In this document: one piece after another, positions 11,655 through 23,970 of the stretch
Layout: every line of letters begins with the position of its first letter
Numbering within the stretch: position 1 is the stretch's first letter
DNA from: Heterohyrax brucei
Taxonomy: Eukaryota > Chordata > Mammalia > Hyracoidea > Procaviidae
Direction of reading: 5' to 3'
DNA length: 64,000 nt
NCBI GenBank assembly: GCA_028571685.1
Contig: CM053140.1
Coordinates: forward strand, 64,238,201-64,302,200
Notes under the pieces: model-generated
Databases searched by the model: none
What the model was told of the DNA's origin: nothing
Seen by the model: the letters and a program-made list of their open reading frames with translations, nothing else
Position numbers and translations under genes: made by a program

Positions 11655-11960
11655 CCTCACTCCACTTTATTCTCCTCACTGCTACCCTTGATCTTCCTGA
11701 AGTGCAGATATCATCGTGACATCACACGAGGCAATGAGCCCTGCACACTGACATCTTCCCCTCTTTCACATGACTGGAAGATCCTAATCTGCCTGTACAA
11801 TGAACTCCTAATATCCTCTAAAGTGCACCTAGAAAAGCATATTCCCTTTCTAACACTCGGCCCACAACTGCCACCTGGAACTATGAATTATCACAAATAC
11901 TTTGCTATTATGTTTTATACATCTACTAGGTCATTTATCACATCACATTAGAGTCTGTAG
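11655..11960 (+). repeat. L2-like fragment
   Basis: CTTGATCTTCCTGAAGTGCAG, CATGACTGGAAGATCCTAATC and the following text resemble a diverged L2; tentative. Confidence 0.35.
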
Positions 11961-12429
11961 CAGACACTGCAGGTTGGCTAATTCATATTCTATTTTCAGA
12001 CCCCTCCTGTTTCCCATTTGTCTCTACCATTGAGGCCATAATAGCAAAACACAATCCCTTTCTCTCAGCTGAGAGTGGCAAGTATAACTAACAAGATGTA
12101 GGATGATGTCTCTGGGGATAGTGGGTCTTCCCAATAAATACACAAAGCCTCACTGGGAGAAAGCTCCAAGTCTTTTCCTTTTCCCTCTTTTTTTAGCCTT
12201 GAATTCAGATGCAATGCCTGGAGCTATAGCAGCCTACTATGTAACTGTGAGGATTAAAGCCTAAGGATGTCAAAGCAAGATAAGAAGTGAGTGGCCCACC
12301 TGCAAAACTATACCAGGTCTGGATGGCAACTTCAGACTTCTTCTTCTAGGAGGAAAAGAGAAACTCCCATCTGCAGAAGTCAGCATTAGTCAGTTTTTCT
12401 ATTTCTCTTACAACTGGTATAACTTATAT

Positions 12430-12535
12430 CTGTAAGACCAAGACCTTCACGGGCAAGAACTGAGTCTTATTTATCGTCACATCCCCATGGCTAGGCAGAA
12501 TGCCTGGCACTGAGTAAATGTTCCAAGTTTTTGAA
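12430..12535 (+). repeat. L2 3' end
   Basis: CACGGGCAAGAACTGAGTC, ATCCCCATGGCTAGGCAGAA and GCCTGGCACTGAGTAAATG are the L2 terminal text. Confidence 0.8.
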
Positions 12536-12654
12536 CTAAATTGCATTATTGTCTTCAAAATACTCCAACAGTTTTTGTTTTTACTAAGAAATCCACTCAG
12601 AGTTCTCCTCTTGGCATTCAGGGTTCTCCAGAGACCGCTACCCCTTACCTCGCC

Positions 12655-12995
12655 TCTCATCACATCCACTGAGTACCCTTTCTTGGACAGTCCCTGTATT
12701 TTCCCCTATGTTCATGCCTCTGCTTCCCTACCCCTCAATTGGAATGTTTGCCTCCACATCTTTAAGCAGAATTTCTCTCTCTCTTCTCCATTACTGGACC
12801 TGGCTTGTGTTTATATTATTTACCTTGTCATGGAGGTATCTGTTTAATTGACTATTTTCCACTAGAAATGTGAGCCCCTGGAAGACAAGGACTGGCTTTA
12901 GTCTGACTTGTATTTCCCACTGCACAGCCTCACCTAGTCTCTGGCACAAAGAAAGTGCTCAAAGCATGTTTCATTAAATGGAATGAAAACAAAGT
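12655..12995 (+). repeat. L2 3' region
   Basis: GTTTGCCTCCACATCTTTAAG, GTGAGCCCCTGGAAGACAAGG, CTCTGGCACAAAGAAAGTGC and a final ATTAAATGGAATG. Confidence 0.8.
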
Positions 12996-13004
12996 CAGCC
13001 TGGC

Positions 13005-13170
13005 AGACTGGAAAGAGTAAAGACTGTAGCTAAAGAGAAAGGGTTCAAAACCCACATCAGTGGGTTAATAGTGAGACCTCAGACATTCAGCTTTTCCGAA
13101 CCTTGATGATCGTATCTGTAAAACAGGAACAACAGTAACTGATCCAGAACATAAGATACTACAGATACTT
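13005..13170 (+). repeat. MIR
   Basis: GGGTTCAAAACCC, GTGAGACCTCAGACATT and ATCTGTAAAACAGGAAC follow MIR order. Confidence 0.72.
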
Positions 13171-13949
13171 GATAAATGATAGGTCAAGAGGCAAAATTAG
13201 AGCAAAAGGCTTTGCCTTCTCTTCTCCAATTTTTGTGTGAGCTGGTTCATTCTTTATAAAAAAGAAAATTTTGGTTCACTATCAGGAACTGAAAAGAGGT
13301 CTTACCTGTATACTGGAAACTATGTGCTGATGACACAGGTAGCAGTTCACTAGTCTGCTTTCTTGCCATTAGCTGTCAGGCTTAGAGTAAGTCTACCAGT
13401 CAACCCACCCCATTCTTAGCACTCAGGAGAAAATACCTGCCCAGTGCTACAGATGCTGTCTATGTCTAAGGGAAGGGCCCACCTAGCACATCATCTCTTC
13501 AGGTATACCCAGAAACGGTCCACCTTCCTGCCTGGAACACATGCAGGAGGGAGCCTGACCACAGATTCCTACAGCCACCCACAGCCCGTTTTGGGTCCTC
13601 CTGGAAAGTGACTCTCCTTGACCAGCTTTCTGCGATAAATCCTGACTATGGATCCTTCTGGTTACCATGAGTGTACTTGGTTACAGTTGGGACAGGGAGG
13701 AGAGATACCTGTAAGTCTTCTCTTCTGTCAGTGAACCTGGGAATAGTCTGCCATGTAGTGATCTCATATACTCTTCCACTTGCATGTCATGTCAGCTGTC
13801 CCATATGATTTTCCATCCACACACCCAAGGAAAGGCTGCCTGTCATCTGCTACCACCCACAGCACAGTGCCCACATCTGTGACACTTAAAAGAGTGACCT
13901 ACAACTTCCTGTGCTTTGAGGATGCCACACTAGGGAAAAATAAAAAGCT

Positions 13950-14509
13950 TGTCTTTGGCTTGGTTCTCTAGAGAAGTAAGAGTAGGAGAAAGAAAGAGAG
14001 AGAGAGGGAGAAAGGGAGAGAAGGAGAGAGGTATATATCAAGGAAATGGCTCATAAGGAAGCAGAGGCTGGAATGTCCCAAGTCTGCAGGTCAGAATAGA
14101 GGCTTCTCCTGATTCATGTAGCTGCAGGGGCTGGTGAAGCAAGACTGGCAGGTCAGAGAGCAGGGCTCTTGCTTGCAGACTGGGGAGACTGAGAAATCCC
14201 AGGATTGCCAGGCAAGATGGCAGTTAAACTGCCCAACAACCAGTGGTCAGATGCACAGGACTAGCTAGAGGATCCCAAATGAGCAAAAGCCCATGATCTG
14301 TGCTAGACAGTCCACTCATATTTGAGGCAGGCCACATGCCCAAGAAAACTCCCTTTCAGCTAACGGGCTATTTATACCAGGTTTCATCATGAAGGTGATC
14401 ACCTTATATCATCTCTTATCATGGAAGTGATCACAACATCATACAACTGACAAACCACTGAGAATTATGGCCCAACTAAGTCAGTACACAAACCTGAATC
14501 ATCACAATT
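13950..14509 (-). repeat. 3' LTR of the ERV-L provirus (MLT2-like)
   Basis: About 560 bases, beginning TG and ending CA on the plus strand. It shares GGTTCTCTAGAGAAGTAA, the CAAGGAAATGGCT region and AAACTCCCTTTCAGC with the 25.98-kb LTR. A GA-rich expansion at 13985-14028 makes it longer than its partner. The polypurine tract abuts its right edge. Confidence 0.85.
13984..14028 (+). repeat. GA-rich microsatellite in the ERV-L 3' LTR
   Basis: Interrupted (GA)n/(GGGAA)n; absent from the 5' LTR partner at the same place, which has (CA)/(TA)-type text instead. It corresponds to the (TC)n stretch before the LTR end. Confidence 0.85.
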
Positions 14510-14526
14510 CACCCCCCTGTCAACTT
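14510..14526 (-). other. ERV-L polypurine tract
   Basis: Directly upstream of the 3' LTR the minus strand reads ACAGGGGGGTGAAT, a purine-rich tract in the position where plus-strand priming occurs in retroviruses. Confidence 0.6.
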
Positions 14527-15059
14527 GGCACCTGTATACATCTCTGAAACCACACATAATCTCTGAATAAAGAGAATTATAAAGTCATACTTGCACCTGA
14601 CATGATACAACAAACACATATACAACCAAAAAAGCACTAGCCCTGTTTATATCTTGTATTTTATAAATGAAGAAAACAAAAACATTTGATGCACACATAC
14701 AAAGGAGAAATACTCCTAACAATTAAAATCCTCATTTCTGCAACTGGTCACATGGTCATAACTGGTATTTAGAACTACCTTCCTCCACCACCCATTCCAT
14801 GTTCTTTTTGGATATGGACCATTAGCAGTCATGTTGGAATTGGGGTGCCTCACTTTTTCATTGACAAAAGGGGTGATAGTACTTAAAGACATATTGTTCT
14901 TTACTTCCACCATGCAATATCAACCTGATTTCCTCTTGGCAATCAGGATCAATCACACCAGGCAGTATGATAACTACTTATTTTGCCTGTTGATCTACAG
15001 GCATAAGTAGCCCAAAGTGGCCAGGTGGCATTCTTAGTTTCCAGTTCAGTGGAATCAGT
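14527..15059 (-). pseudogene. ERV-L dUTPase remnant
   Basis: A minus-strand segment with MPPGHFGLL near 15030 and GVID at 14948-14959 matches the order of dUTPase motifs. ERV-L elements carry a dUTPase at the end of pol, which keeps uracil out of viral DNA. Stops are present, and nothing env-like separates it from the 3' LTR. Confidence 0.75.
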
Positions 15060-15955
15060 GTCTCCAGGTGGGAACATTCCTGCCTTTGGAACTAAAATCT
15101 CTAGACATGTAGAGCATAAAACTGTAGGAACAGGAAGTAAACATCTTGTGAGTGTGGCCCATAGGGGTAATAGTGAGTGCTGTCACTCCCATTTCCACTC
15201 CTTGATTCCTGAAGCTGTGAATCTCGGCTATGGGAGAAATAGCACCATATATTGGAAGCTGGCTTCAAGCATATACAGCCTTCTGGAGAACACTGCCACA
15301 ATCCTGTAAGTTATTATCACCTAGCTGGCACCATGAATGTGTCTTTAGAAGGCCATTCCATCATTCTATGGAGCCAGCTGCTTCAGGATGATGGGGAACA
15401 TGATAAGACCAGTCAATTCTGTTAGCAGGTGCTCATTGCCACACTCCATTCGCCATGAAGTGAGTCCCTTGGTCCAAAATGATGCTGTGTGTGATATTAT
15501 GGTATAGACAAGGCATTCTTTAAGTCCATGAATGTTAGCTGTGGCAGAAACACTCCACCCATATCCACAGTATGTGTCAATTTCAGTAAGAACAAAATGT
15601 TGCCCTTTCCATGATGGAAGTAGTCCAATGTAATCAACTTGCTACCAGGTTGCTGGTTGATTACAAGGGATGGTGCCACGTTGAGGATTCAGTGTCAGTC
15701 TCTGAGGCTGGCAGACTGGGCACTTCTCAGTGGCTGTAGCAAAGTCAGCCTTGGTGAGTGAAAGCCCATGTTGCTGAGCTCATGGGTAACTTCCATTCCC
15801 AGTTACCACAGCCACTTTGTTGATAAGCCCACTGAGCAATGACGTGAATAGGTAGGAATAGAGGATTACTGGTTTCCACAGAATGAGTCATCTTATCCAC
15901 TTGATTGTCAAAATCCTTCCAAGTAAAGTGAATGACCAAGTGCACTACTGGAAGT
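15060..15955 (-). pseudogene. ERV-L integrase remnant
   Basis: Follows RNase H. The open fragment at 15745-15945 ends in a THQG zinc-finger-type context, and the fragment at 15497-15679 contains PGSKLITLDYF, where the core domain's first Asp (LDY) would lie. Stops separate the fragments. Confidence 0.72.
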
Positions 15956-15959
15956 TCTT

Positions 15960-16256
15960 CCTATTCAGAGGACTTCCCTTTACCACTGTCCTTCAGGGAG
16001 ATCCTAGAATTGGGCTGTAGTGTTGCCACTGTCCACTTTTCAGTGGTGCCTGCATATTGCACAGAACCATCTGTAAACCAGGCACAGATTTCCTCTTACT
16101 GAGTCAATTCGTCATAAGAAACTCTCCATGAATCCACAGGTGCTGGCTGGGAGATTGAAGGCAATATGACAGGACTGGAGACCATGGGCATTTGGGCCAA
16201 TTCCTCTTGCAACTTACTTGTGCCTTCAGGTCCTGCTTCAGCCCAATCTTGTACAT
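15960..16256 (-). pseudogene. ERV-L RNase H remnant
   Basis: At 16063-16074 the minus strand encodes TDGS within WFTDGS, carrying the first catalytic Asp of RNase H. The upstream part was separated from it by RTE copy 1, and an in-frame stop lies just before the motif. Confidence 0.75.
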
Positions 16257-18494
16257 GTTGTTGTTAGGTGACATCGAGTCAGTTCTGACTCAAAGTGACC
16301 CTATGAACAACAGAATGGAACACTGCCTGGTCTTGCGCCACGTCCACAATCATTTTTATGCTTAAGCTCATTGTTGCGGCCACTGTCTCGGGGCCACTGT
16401 CTCGGTCTATCTCATCGAGGGTCTTCCTCTTTTTTGCTGACCCTCCACTCTACCAAGCATGATGTCCTTCTCCAGGGACTGATCTTTCCTGACAAAATGT
16501 TCCAAGTATGTAAGATGCAGGCTTGCCATCTTGGCTTCCAAGGAGCATTCTGGTTGTACTTCTTCCAGAACAGATGTTTGTTCTTTTGGCAGTCCATGCT
16601 ACACTCAACATTCTTCTCCAATACCACAATTCAGAGGCATCAACTCTTCTGTCTTCTTTGTTCACTGTCCAGCTTTCCTATGCATATGATTGAAAGTACC
16701 ATGGCTTGGGTCAGGCACACTTTAGTCTTCAAGGGGACATCTTTACTTTTGAATACTTTAAAGATGTCTTTTGCAGCAGATTTTCCCAATGCAATGTGTC
16801 ATTTGATTTCTTGATTGCTGCTTCCAGGGACACTGATTGTGGACCCAAGCAAAACGAAATCCTTGACAACCTCAATCTTTTCTCCATTAATGAAGATGTT
16901 TCTTACTGGTCCAGTTATGAGGATTTCTCTTTTCCTGATGTGGTGATGCAAGCCATACTGAAGGCTGTGGTCCTGGATCTTTATCAGTACGTGTCTCAAA
17001 TCTTCTTCACTTCCATCAAGTAAGGTGGTGTCGTCTGCATAATGCATGTTGTTAATGAGTCATCCTCGAATCCTAATGCCTCTTTCTTCTTCATAGAACC
17101 CAGCTTTTTGGATCATTTTCTTGGCATACAGATTAAAAAGGTGTGGTGAAAGAATACAACCTGGCTGCATGCCTTTCCTGACTTTAAACCATGCAGTGTC
17201 CCCTTGTTTTGTTTGCACAACTGCTTCTTGACCCACATACAGATTCCTTAAGAGCATGATTAGGAGTTCTGGAATCCTATTCTCTGCAACGTTACCCATA
17301 ATTTAGTATGATCCACACAGTCAAATGCTTTCACATAATCAATGGAACACAGGTAAACATCTTGCTGGTGTTCTTTGCTTTCAGCCAAGATCCATCTGAC
17401 ATCAGCGATGATATCCCTGGTTCCATGACCTCTTCTGAATCCAGCTTGAATTTCTGGCAGTTCCTTGCCAATATACTGTTGCAGTTGCTTTTGAATGATC
17501 TTGAGAAAAATTTTACTTGTGTGTGATATCAATGATATTGTTCAGTAATTTCCACATTTGGTTGGATCACCTTTGTTTGGAATGGGCATAAATATGGATC
17601 TCCTCTTGCAGTCAGTTGGTCAGGTAGCTGTCCTCCAAATTTTTTGGCATAGATGAGTGGGCACTTCCAGCGCTACATCTGTTTGTTGAAATATCTCAAC
17701 TGATATTCCATCAATTTCTGGAGCCTTGTTTTTCGCCAGTACCTTCAATGTAGTTTTGACTTCTTCCTTCAGTACTATTGGTTCCTGATCATATGCTATC
17801 TCTGCAAGTGGCTGAAAGTCGACTAGTGCTTTCTGGTATAATGGCTCTGTGGATTTCTTCCATCTTCTTTTGATGCTCCCTGAGTCGTTTAATAGTTTCC
17901 CTTTATAATCCTTCACTATTGCAACTCAAGGCTTGAATTTTTTCTTCAGTTCTCTCAGCTTGAGAAGTGCAGAACATGTTCTTCCCTTCTGGTTTTCCAT
18001 TTCCAGCTCCTTGCACATGGCACTACAATACTTTCTTTTGTCTTCTTGAGCTGCTCTTTGAAATCTTCTGTTTAGGTCTTTTGCTTTAGCTGCTTGACAT
18101 TCGAGAGCAAGTTTCAGAGTCTTCTGATATACAATTTGGTCTTTTCTTTCTTCCCTGTCTTTTTAATGACCTCTCGTGCTCTTCATGGATGATGTCTTTA
18201 ATGTCATTCCACAATTCATCTGGTCTTCGGACATTAGTGATCAACACATCAAATCTGTTCTTGAGATGGTCTTTGCACTCAGGAGGGATATACTCAAGGT
18301 CATACTTTGGGTCTCATGGACTTGATCTAATTTTCTTCAGTTTCAATTTGAATTTTCATAAGAGCAACTGATGATCTGTGCCACTGTCAGCACCTGGTCT
18401 TTCTGACTGCTGATATGGAGCCTTTCTGTTGTCTTTTTCCACAGATATAGTCAATCTGGTTCCTATGTATTCCATCTGGTGAGGTCCATGTGTA
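16257..18494 (-). mobile_element. RTE-clade LINE (RTE1 type), copy 1, 5'-truncated
   Basis: About 2.24 kb inserted in ERV-L RNase H. It is flanked by a perfect 13-base duplication, CAATCTTGTACAT, at 16244-16256 and 18495-18507. Its 3' end, on the left, has the (GTT)n/TAGGTG tail typical of the family. The RT box YADD is intact at 17030-17041, but the frame is broken into several pieces (16799-17047, 17060-17299, 17260-17532, 17620-17916), so it cannot encode a whole polymerase. Confidence 0.92.
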
Positions 18495-18507
18495 CAATCT
18501 TGTACAT

Positions 18508-18955
18508 ACCACTTCTATTTAATGATGGAGTGCTGTTGTGCACATCCAACTTTACGACTCTATGGATCAGAAAACACCTAGTTTCTGATGTGCAGCTCAG
18601 GCCACACGGTGACTTGGTATCCCATGGTTAAGTATTCAGGCTTAGTAAGTAGCCAAAACCTGTTTCTCAAAAGGAGAGTAGTTATCTGCAGAGGATGTCA
18701 GGGCCTTGCTGCAAAATCCTAAAGCTCTGAACTGTGATTCACAATTAGAAGCCTGCCAAAGACTTCAAACAGCATAGCTATCTGTTCATGATGTGTAAAG
18801 CACAACTGCATCAGCCAGATCATGCAGCCCAAGTGGCAGAGCAGCTGGCACAGCAGTCTGAACCTGCTGCAGAGCCTTCTCTTGTTCTGGACCCTGCACA
18901 AAACCAGCAGGTTTTTTGAGTCACTTGATAAATAGGATGGAGTAACATTATCAGG
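18508..18955 (-). pseudogene. ERV-L connection / RNase H segment isolated between two RTEs
   Basis: This 448-base island between the two RTE insertions is ERV-L pol: a segment reading HPIYQVTQK at its 5' end continues the RT-RNase H connection. Several stops are present. It shows that both LINEs entered one continuous pol gene. Confidence 0.7.
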
Positions 18956-18963
18956 TAAGGAAT

Positions 18964-21900
18964 TATGCTGTCACTGTTAGATGCCACTGAGTCAGTTCTG
19001 ACTCCCATCAACCCTATGCACAACAGAACAAAACACTGCCTGGTCTTGTGATTCCCATGATCACTGTTATGCTTGAGCCCACTGTTGCAGCCACTGTGTA
19101 AACCCATTTCATTGAAGTTCTTGCTCTTTTTCATTGACTCTCTATTAAGCTTGATGTCCTTCTCCAGGGACTGATCCCACCTGGCAACATATCCAAAGTA
19201 TGTAAGACACAGTCTTCCCACCTTGTTTCTAAGAAGCACTCTGATTGTACTTCTTCCTTGACAGATCTGTTCATTCTTTTGGCAGTCCACAGTGTATTCA
19301 GTATTCTCCAACACCGTAATTTAAAGCTGTCAGTTCTACTTCTGTCTTTCTTACTCACTGTACAGCTTTCACATTTTGATTGAAATACTATGGCTTGGAT
19401 GAGGCGCACCTTAGTCTTCAAGGAGATGCCATCATTTTTTAACACTTTAAAGAGCTCTTTGCAGCAGATTTACTTAATGCTTTGAGTCTTGATTTCTTGA
19501 TTGCAGCTTCCCTGGGCGTTGATTGTCGATCTGGGTAAAATGAAATCCTTGACACCTTCAATGTTTTCTTCACATACCATGGTGTTTCTTATTGGTCCAG
19601 CTGTAAGGATATGTTTTTCTTGATGTTAAGGTGTAATCCATACTGAAGGCTGTGGCTTTTGATCTTCATCAATGAGTGTTTTAAGTTCTCTTCACTTTCA
19701 GCAAGCAAAGTTGTGCTATCTGTATAGCACAGGTTGTTAATGAGTCTTCTTTCGATCCTGATGTCTTATTCTTCTTCATGTACTCCAGAGTGTCAGATTA
19801 TTTGCTATGCATACAGACTGAAGAGGTATGGTGAAAGGATATAACTCCGACACATACCTTTCCTGAGTTTAAACCATGCAGTGTCCCTGTGTTCTGTTCA
19901 AATGACTATCTTTTGATCCACGTACAGATTATTAAGTGTTCTGTAACTCTCATTTTCCACCATGTTATCCATAATTTGTTATGATCTACACAGTTGAATG
20001 CTTTTGCATAATCAATAAAACACAAGCAAACACCTAGCTGGTATTCTCTGCTTTCAGCCAGGATCCACATGACATCAGCATTGATAACCCTAGTTCCACA
20101 TCCTCTTCTGAATGCACCCTAAAGTTCTGGTAGTTCCCTGTCAATACACTACTGCAGCTGCTTTTCAACGATCATTAGCAAAATTTCATTTGTGTGTGAC
20201 ATTAATGATATTGTCTGATGATTTCCACATTTGGTTTGATTACCTCTCTTGGGAATAGGCATAAATATTAATCTCTTCCAGTTGGTTGGCCAGGTAGCTG
20301 TCCTCCAAATTTCTTGGCACAGATGAGTGAGCACTTCCAGTGCTGCGTCCATTTACTGAAATATTTCAATTGATATTCCATCAATTCCTGGAGTCTTGTT
20401 TTTAGCCAATGCCTTTAAAGCTGCTTCAACTTCTTCCTTCAGTATCACCAGCTTCTGGTCATATTCTACCTCTTGAAATGGTTGAGTTCTCTCTGGTATA
20501 ATGACTTTGTATATTTTTTCCATCTTCTTTTGATTCTTCTTGAGTCATTTAATATTTTCTCTGTAGAATCCTTCACTACTGCAACTTGAGGCTTAAACTG
20601 TTTCTTCTTCAGTTCTTTCAGCTTGAGAAATACAGAGTGTGCTCATTTTTGTTTTCTAACTTCAGCTTTTTGCATGTGTCATTGCAATACTTTGTCTTCT
20701 TGAGTCACCCCTTGAAATCTTGTGTTCAGTTCTCTACTTCATCATTTCTTCTTTTGCTTTAGCTATTTGATGTTCAAGAGCCAGTTTCAGAATCTCTTCT
20801 AACATCCAATTTAGTTTCTTCTTTCTTTCCTTACTGTTTAATGACCTCTTGTTTCATATATAACGTCCTTCCACAACTTGTCTGGTGTTCAGTCTTTAGT
20901 GTTCAAAGCATCAATTTATTCTTGAGACAGTCTCTAAACTCAGGTGGGACACACTCAAGGTTGTGCTTTGGCTCTTGTGGACTTTTTCTAATTTTCCTCA
21001 GTTTTAATTTGAACTCACATATGAGCATTTGATGGTCTGTGCAACAATTAGCACCTGCCCTTGTTCTGACTGATGATACTGATCTTTTCCATTGTATCTT
21101 TCCACAGAAGTGGTTGATTTTCTTATTTTTAAAATTTTTTATTATGACTGAGTGAAAATGTACATTCCTGTATAAATTTACATGCCCACCTATATGCAGC
21201 TTCCACTGCTCTCCCTGCCCGGTGACAGCACACTATTCGTCTCTGCTCCATACATGTCTCATCCTCCCAGCAGTCTCCTTTCCCCTCCTCTCTACCCACT
21301 CCTCTACCTCCTGCCAGAGATCATCAGGATGATATCCTATAGATGAATGGAACCATAAAGTGCATCCAATATATGGCTACTCTGCATCACCAAGTCCAAT
21401 CCATTTGTGTCCGAAGAGTGGACCTTCATTAGATAGTTGCTAGAAATCTGCTTGGGTGAAATCGGTGATAGCATACATTAGAAACAAGAAGTAGTTGATT
21501 TAATTTCTGTGTATTCCATCTGGTGATGTCTATGTGTATAGTCAACTGTTTATGTTGGTGAAAAAAAGTATTTGCAATGAAGAAGCCATTGGTCCTGCAA
21601 AATTCTATCATGTGATCTCCAGCACTGTTTGTATCACCAAGGCCTATTTTCCAACTACTGATCCTTCTTCTTTGCTTCCTGCTTTTGCATTCCAATTACC
21701 AGTAATTATGAATGCATCCTGATGTCATGTTTGATTAAATTCGGACTGCAGAAGCTGGTAAAAATCTTCAATTTATTCATCTTTGGCCTTAGTGGTTGGT
21801 GTGAAAATTTGAGTAATAGTCATAAACTAATCTTCCTTGAAGGTGTATGGATATTATCCTGTTACCGACATCACTGTATTTCAGATAGATCTTGAAATGT

Positions 21901-22471
21901 TCTTTTTACCATGCCTTTTCAAGTTGTCATTCCTGGCACAGTATAGTACATAACTGTGAGATTCAAAATGGCCAATACCAGTCCGTTTTGGCTCACTAAT
22001 GCCTAGGATATTGATGTTTTTGTGTCCCATTTCATTTTTTAATGATTTCCAATTTTCCTACATTCATACTTTGTACATGCCACATTCCGATTATTAATGG
22101 ATGTTTGCAGTTATTTCTTCTCATTTGAATTGTGTCACATCACCAAATGAAATCGTGGAAAGCTGACTCCATCCACATCACTAAGGTTGACTTTCCTCTG
22201 AGGAAGCAGTCCTTCCCCAGTTGTCTTCTGAGTGCCTTCCAACTTGGGGGGCTCATTTGACAAGGTTCCACTGCTCTTCGTAAGATTTTCACTAGCTGAT
22301 TCTATCCAAAGTAGACTTCCAGGTCCTTCTTCCTAGTCATAGTTTGGATGCTTAGCTGAAAACTGTCTGCCATGGGTAACCCTGTCGGTATCTGAATACT
22401 GGTGGCATAGCTTCCAGGACAACAGCAACACACAAGCCTCCACAGTGCAAACTGACAGACATACAGGGGAA
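18964..22471 (-). mobile_element. RTE-clade LINE (RTE1 type), copy 2, nearly full length
   Basis: About 3.5 kb, of which 368 bases (21121-21488) are a later insertion. It has the 5' untranslated region (22170-22471), an endonuclease region (about 21500-22170), an RT region and the 3' end. The RT box at 19715-19726 reads YTDS instead of YADD, so the catalytic pair is damaged. TAAGGAAT at 18956-18963 and again at 22472-22479 is its likely target duplication, and removing the element makes the surrounding ERV-L pol contiguous. Confidence 0.88.
21121..21488 (-). mobile_element. L1-like 3' end inserted inside RTE copy 2
   Basis: Flanked by AAGTGGTTGATTT (21108-21120) and AAGTAGTTGATTT (21489-21501), a 13-base duplication with one mismatch. 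The A-rich 3' tail reads as T-rich sequence at 21121-21143, so the element points to the minus strand. Confidence 0.85.
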
Positions 22472-22479
22472 TAAGGAAT

Positions 22480-23508
22480 CTGTTGCCTCTAAAGTCCAAA
22501 TAGGCCCATTAGGCATGAGGAGTCAGTTTTAGTTCTGGGAGGCACCAGATGTAATAACTTATCCTTCCCCTTAGAAGAAGTATCTCAGATGTCCCACACC
22601 ACTGGACCCCTAGAAATTTCACTGAGGTGGAAGATGCTTGAAAATGTTTTACCAATACGTGCAGAGTCATTGAAATTTCTTCTTTACTAGGTCCATTTAG
22701 CATAATGTCATCAGTGTAATTGACCAGTGTAACCTCTTCTGGAAATGAAAGGTGAACAAGATCCTTGTGGACTAAATTATGACATACGGTCGGAGAGCTG
22801 ATGTAGTCCTGAGCACAGCAATTGAAGGTGTCCCGTCAGCCTTGCTGGCTGAAGGTAAACTGCTTTTCATGGTCCTTTGAAACAGGTATGGGAAAAAGGT
22901 ATTACCCAAATTAGTAGCTGCATACAAGGTGCTAGGAGATACATTAATTTGCAGATACAGTGAAACTATACCTGGAACAGCAGCTGCAACTAGAGTTGTT
23001 ACCTGGTTAAATTTTTGACAATCCGCTGTTATCCTTCAAGATCTGTCTGTTTTCTGCACAGGTCAAATAGGTAGGTTGAGTGGGGACCGCGTGGAAACCA
23101 AACCCACTGCTGTTCAGTCGATTCTGACTCACAGCAACCCAACAGGACAGAGTAGAACTGCTGCACAAAGTTTCAAAGGAGTGCCTAGCAGATTCGAACT
23201 GCTGACCTTTAGGGTTAGCAGACATAGCACTTCACCACTATGCCACTAGAGTTTCTGTGGTGGGATCACCACCCTTGTATTCTTCAAGTCCTTGATGGTT
23301 CAGTAATCACTGGAATCCCTCCAGGAATGCAGTACTGCACTTGGTTTACTATCTTCCTAGGTCGGGGCGGTTCTAAAGGCTTCCACTTGTCTTTTCCTAC
23401 TGTAATAGCCCTTACTCCATTTGTCAGGGACCTAATTTGGGGGTTCTGCCAGTTGCTTAATCAACTCTAATTATGCATTTCTGAATGGGGGAAATCATTC
23501 TAAGATGG
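22480..23508 (-). pseudogene. ERV-L reverse transcriptase remnant
   Basis: Minus-strand RT-like sequence interrupted by an AfroSINE at 23096-23257. At 22707-22718 the catalytic box reads YTDD, in the place of the usual YXDD. Downstream, FLGVQWCG is a conserved ERV-L segment in the open fragment at 22509-22703. RTE copy 2 is inserted at the C-terminal edge of this region. Confidence 0.8.
23096..23257 (-). repeat. AfroSINE inside ERV-L reverse transcriptase
   Basis: Full-length minus copy from AAACCCACTGCTGTTC to GCCACTAGAGTTTC. ERV-L RT sequence continues on both sides, so it is younger than the provirus. Confidence 0.92.
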
Positions 23509-23970
23509 TATCTTAATCATCTAGTGCTCCTATAACAGAAATACCACAAGTGGGTGGCTTTAACTAAGAGTTTATTTGTTTACAGTAAAGTAGGTTTGAA
23601 GTCCAAATTCAGGGTTTCAGCTCCAGGGGAAGGCTTTCTCATTTGGCCTTCTTTGCCCAGACTAGGAGCTTCTGCATGCTGGGACACCCAGTCCCAAGGG
23701 TATGCTCTGTTCCAGGCAATGCTTTTTTGGTGGCATGTGGTTCCCCGTCTCTCCCTGCTCACTTCTTTCTTTTATATCCCAAGAGATTGCTTCAACAGAG
23801 TCCAAGCCTGTAGACTGAGTCCCACCTCACTAGCATAGTTGCTGCCCACTCTCCTTCACTGACATCATAGAGGCCGGATTTACATGTGGGAAAAATTATA
23901 CAATACTGGGAATCATGGCCCAGCCAAACTGATACAAACATTTTTGGGGGGACACAATTGAGTCTATACA
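23509..23970 (-). repeat. Solo MaLR-type LTR inside ERV-L pol
   Basis: Antisense LTR with CATCTAGTGCTCCTATAACAG and GGGGACACAATTGAGTC. GATGG flanks both sides (23504-23508 and 23971-23975), a 5-base duplication as expected for this class. Confidence 0.82.

Noticed and set aside
16799..17916. Reverse-transcriptase open frames as a possible active or domesticated gene
   Set aside because: They are fragments of an RTE LINE with several frame breaks between exact target duplications; no intact protein remains.
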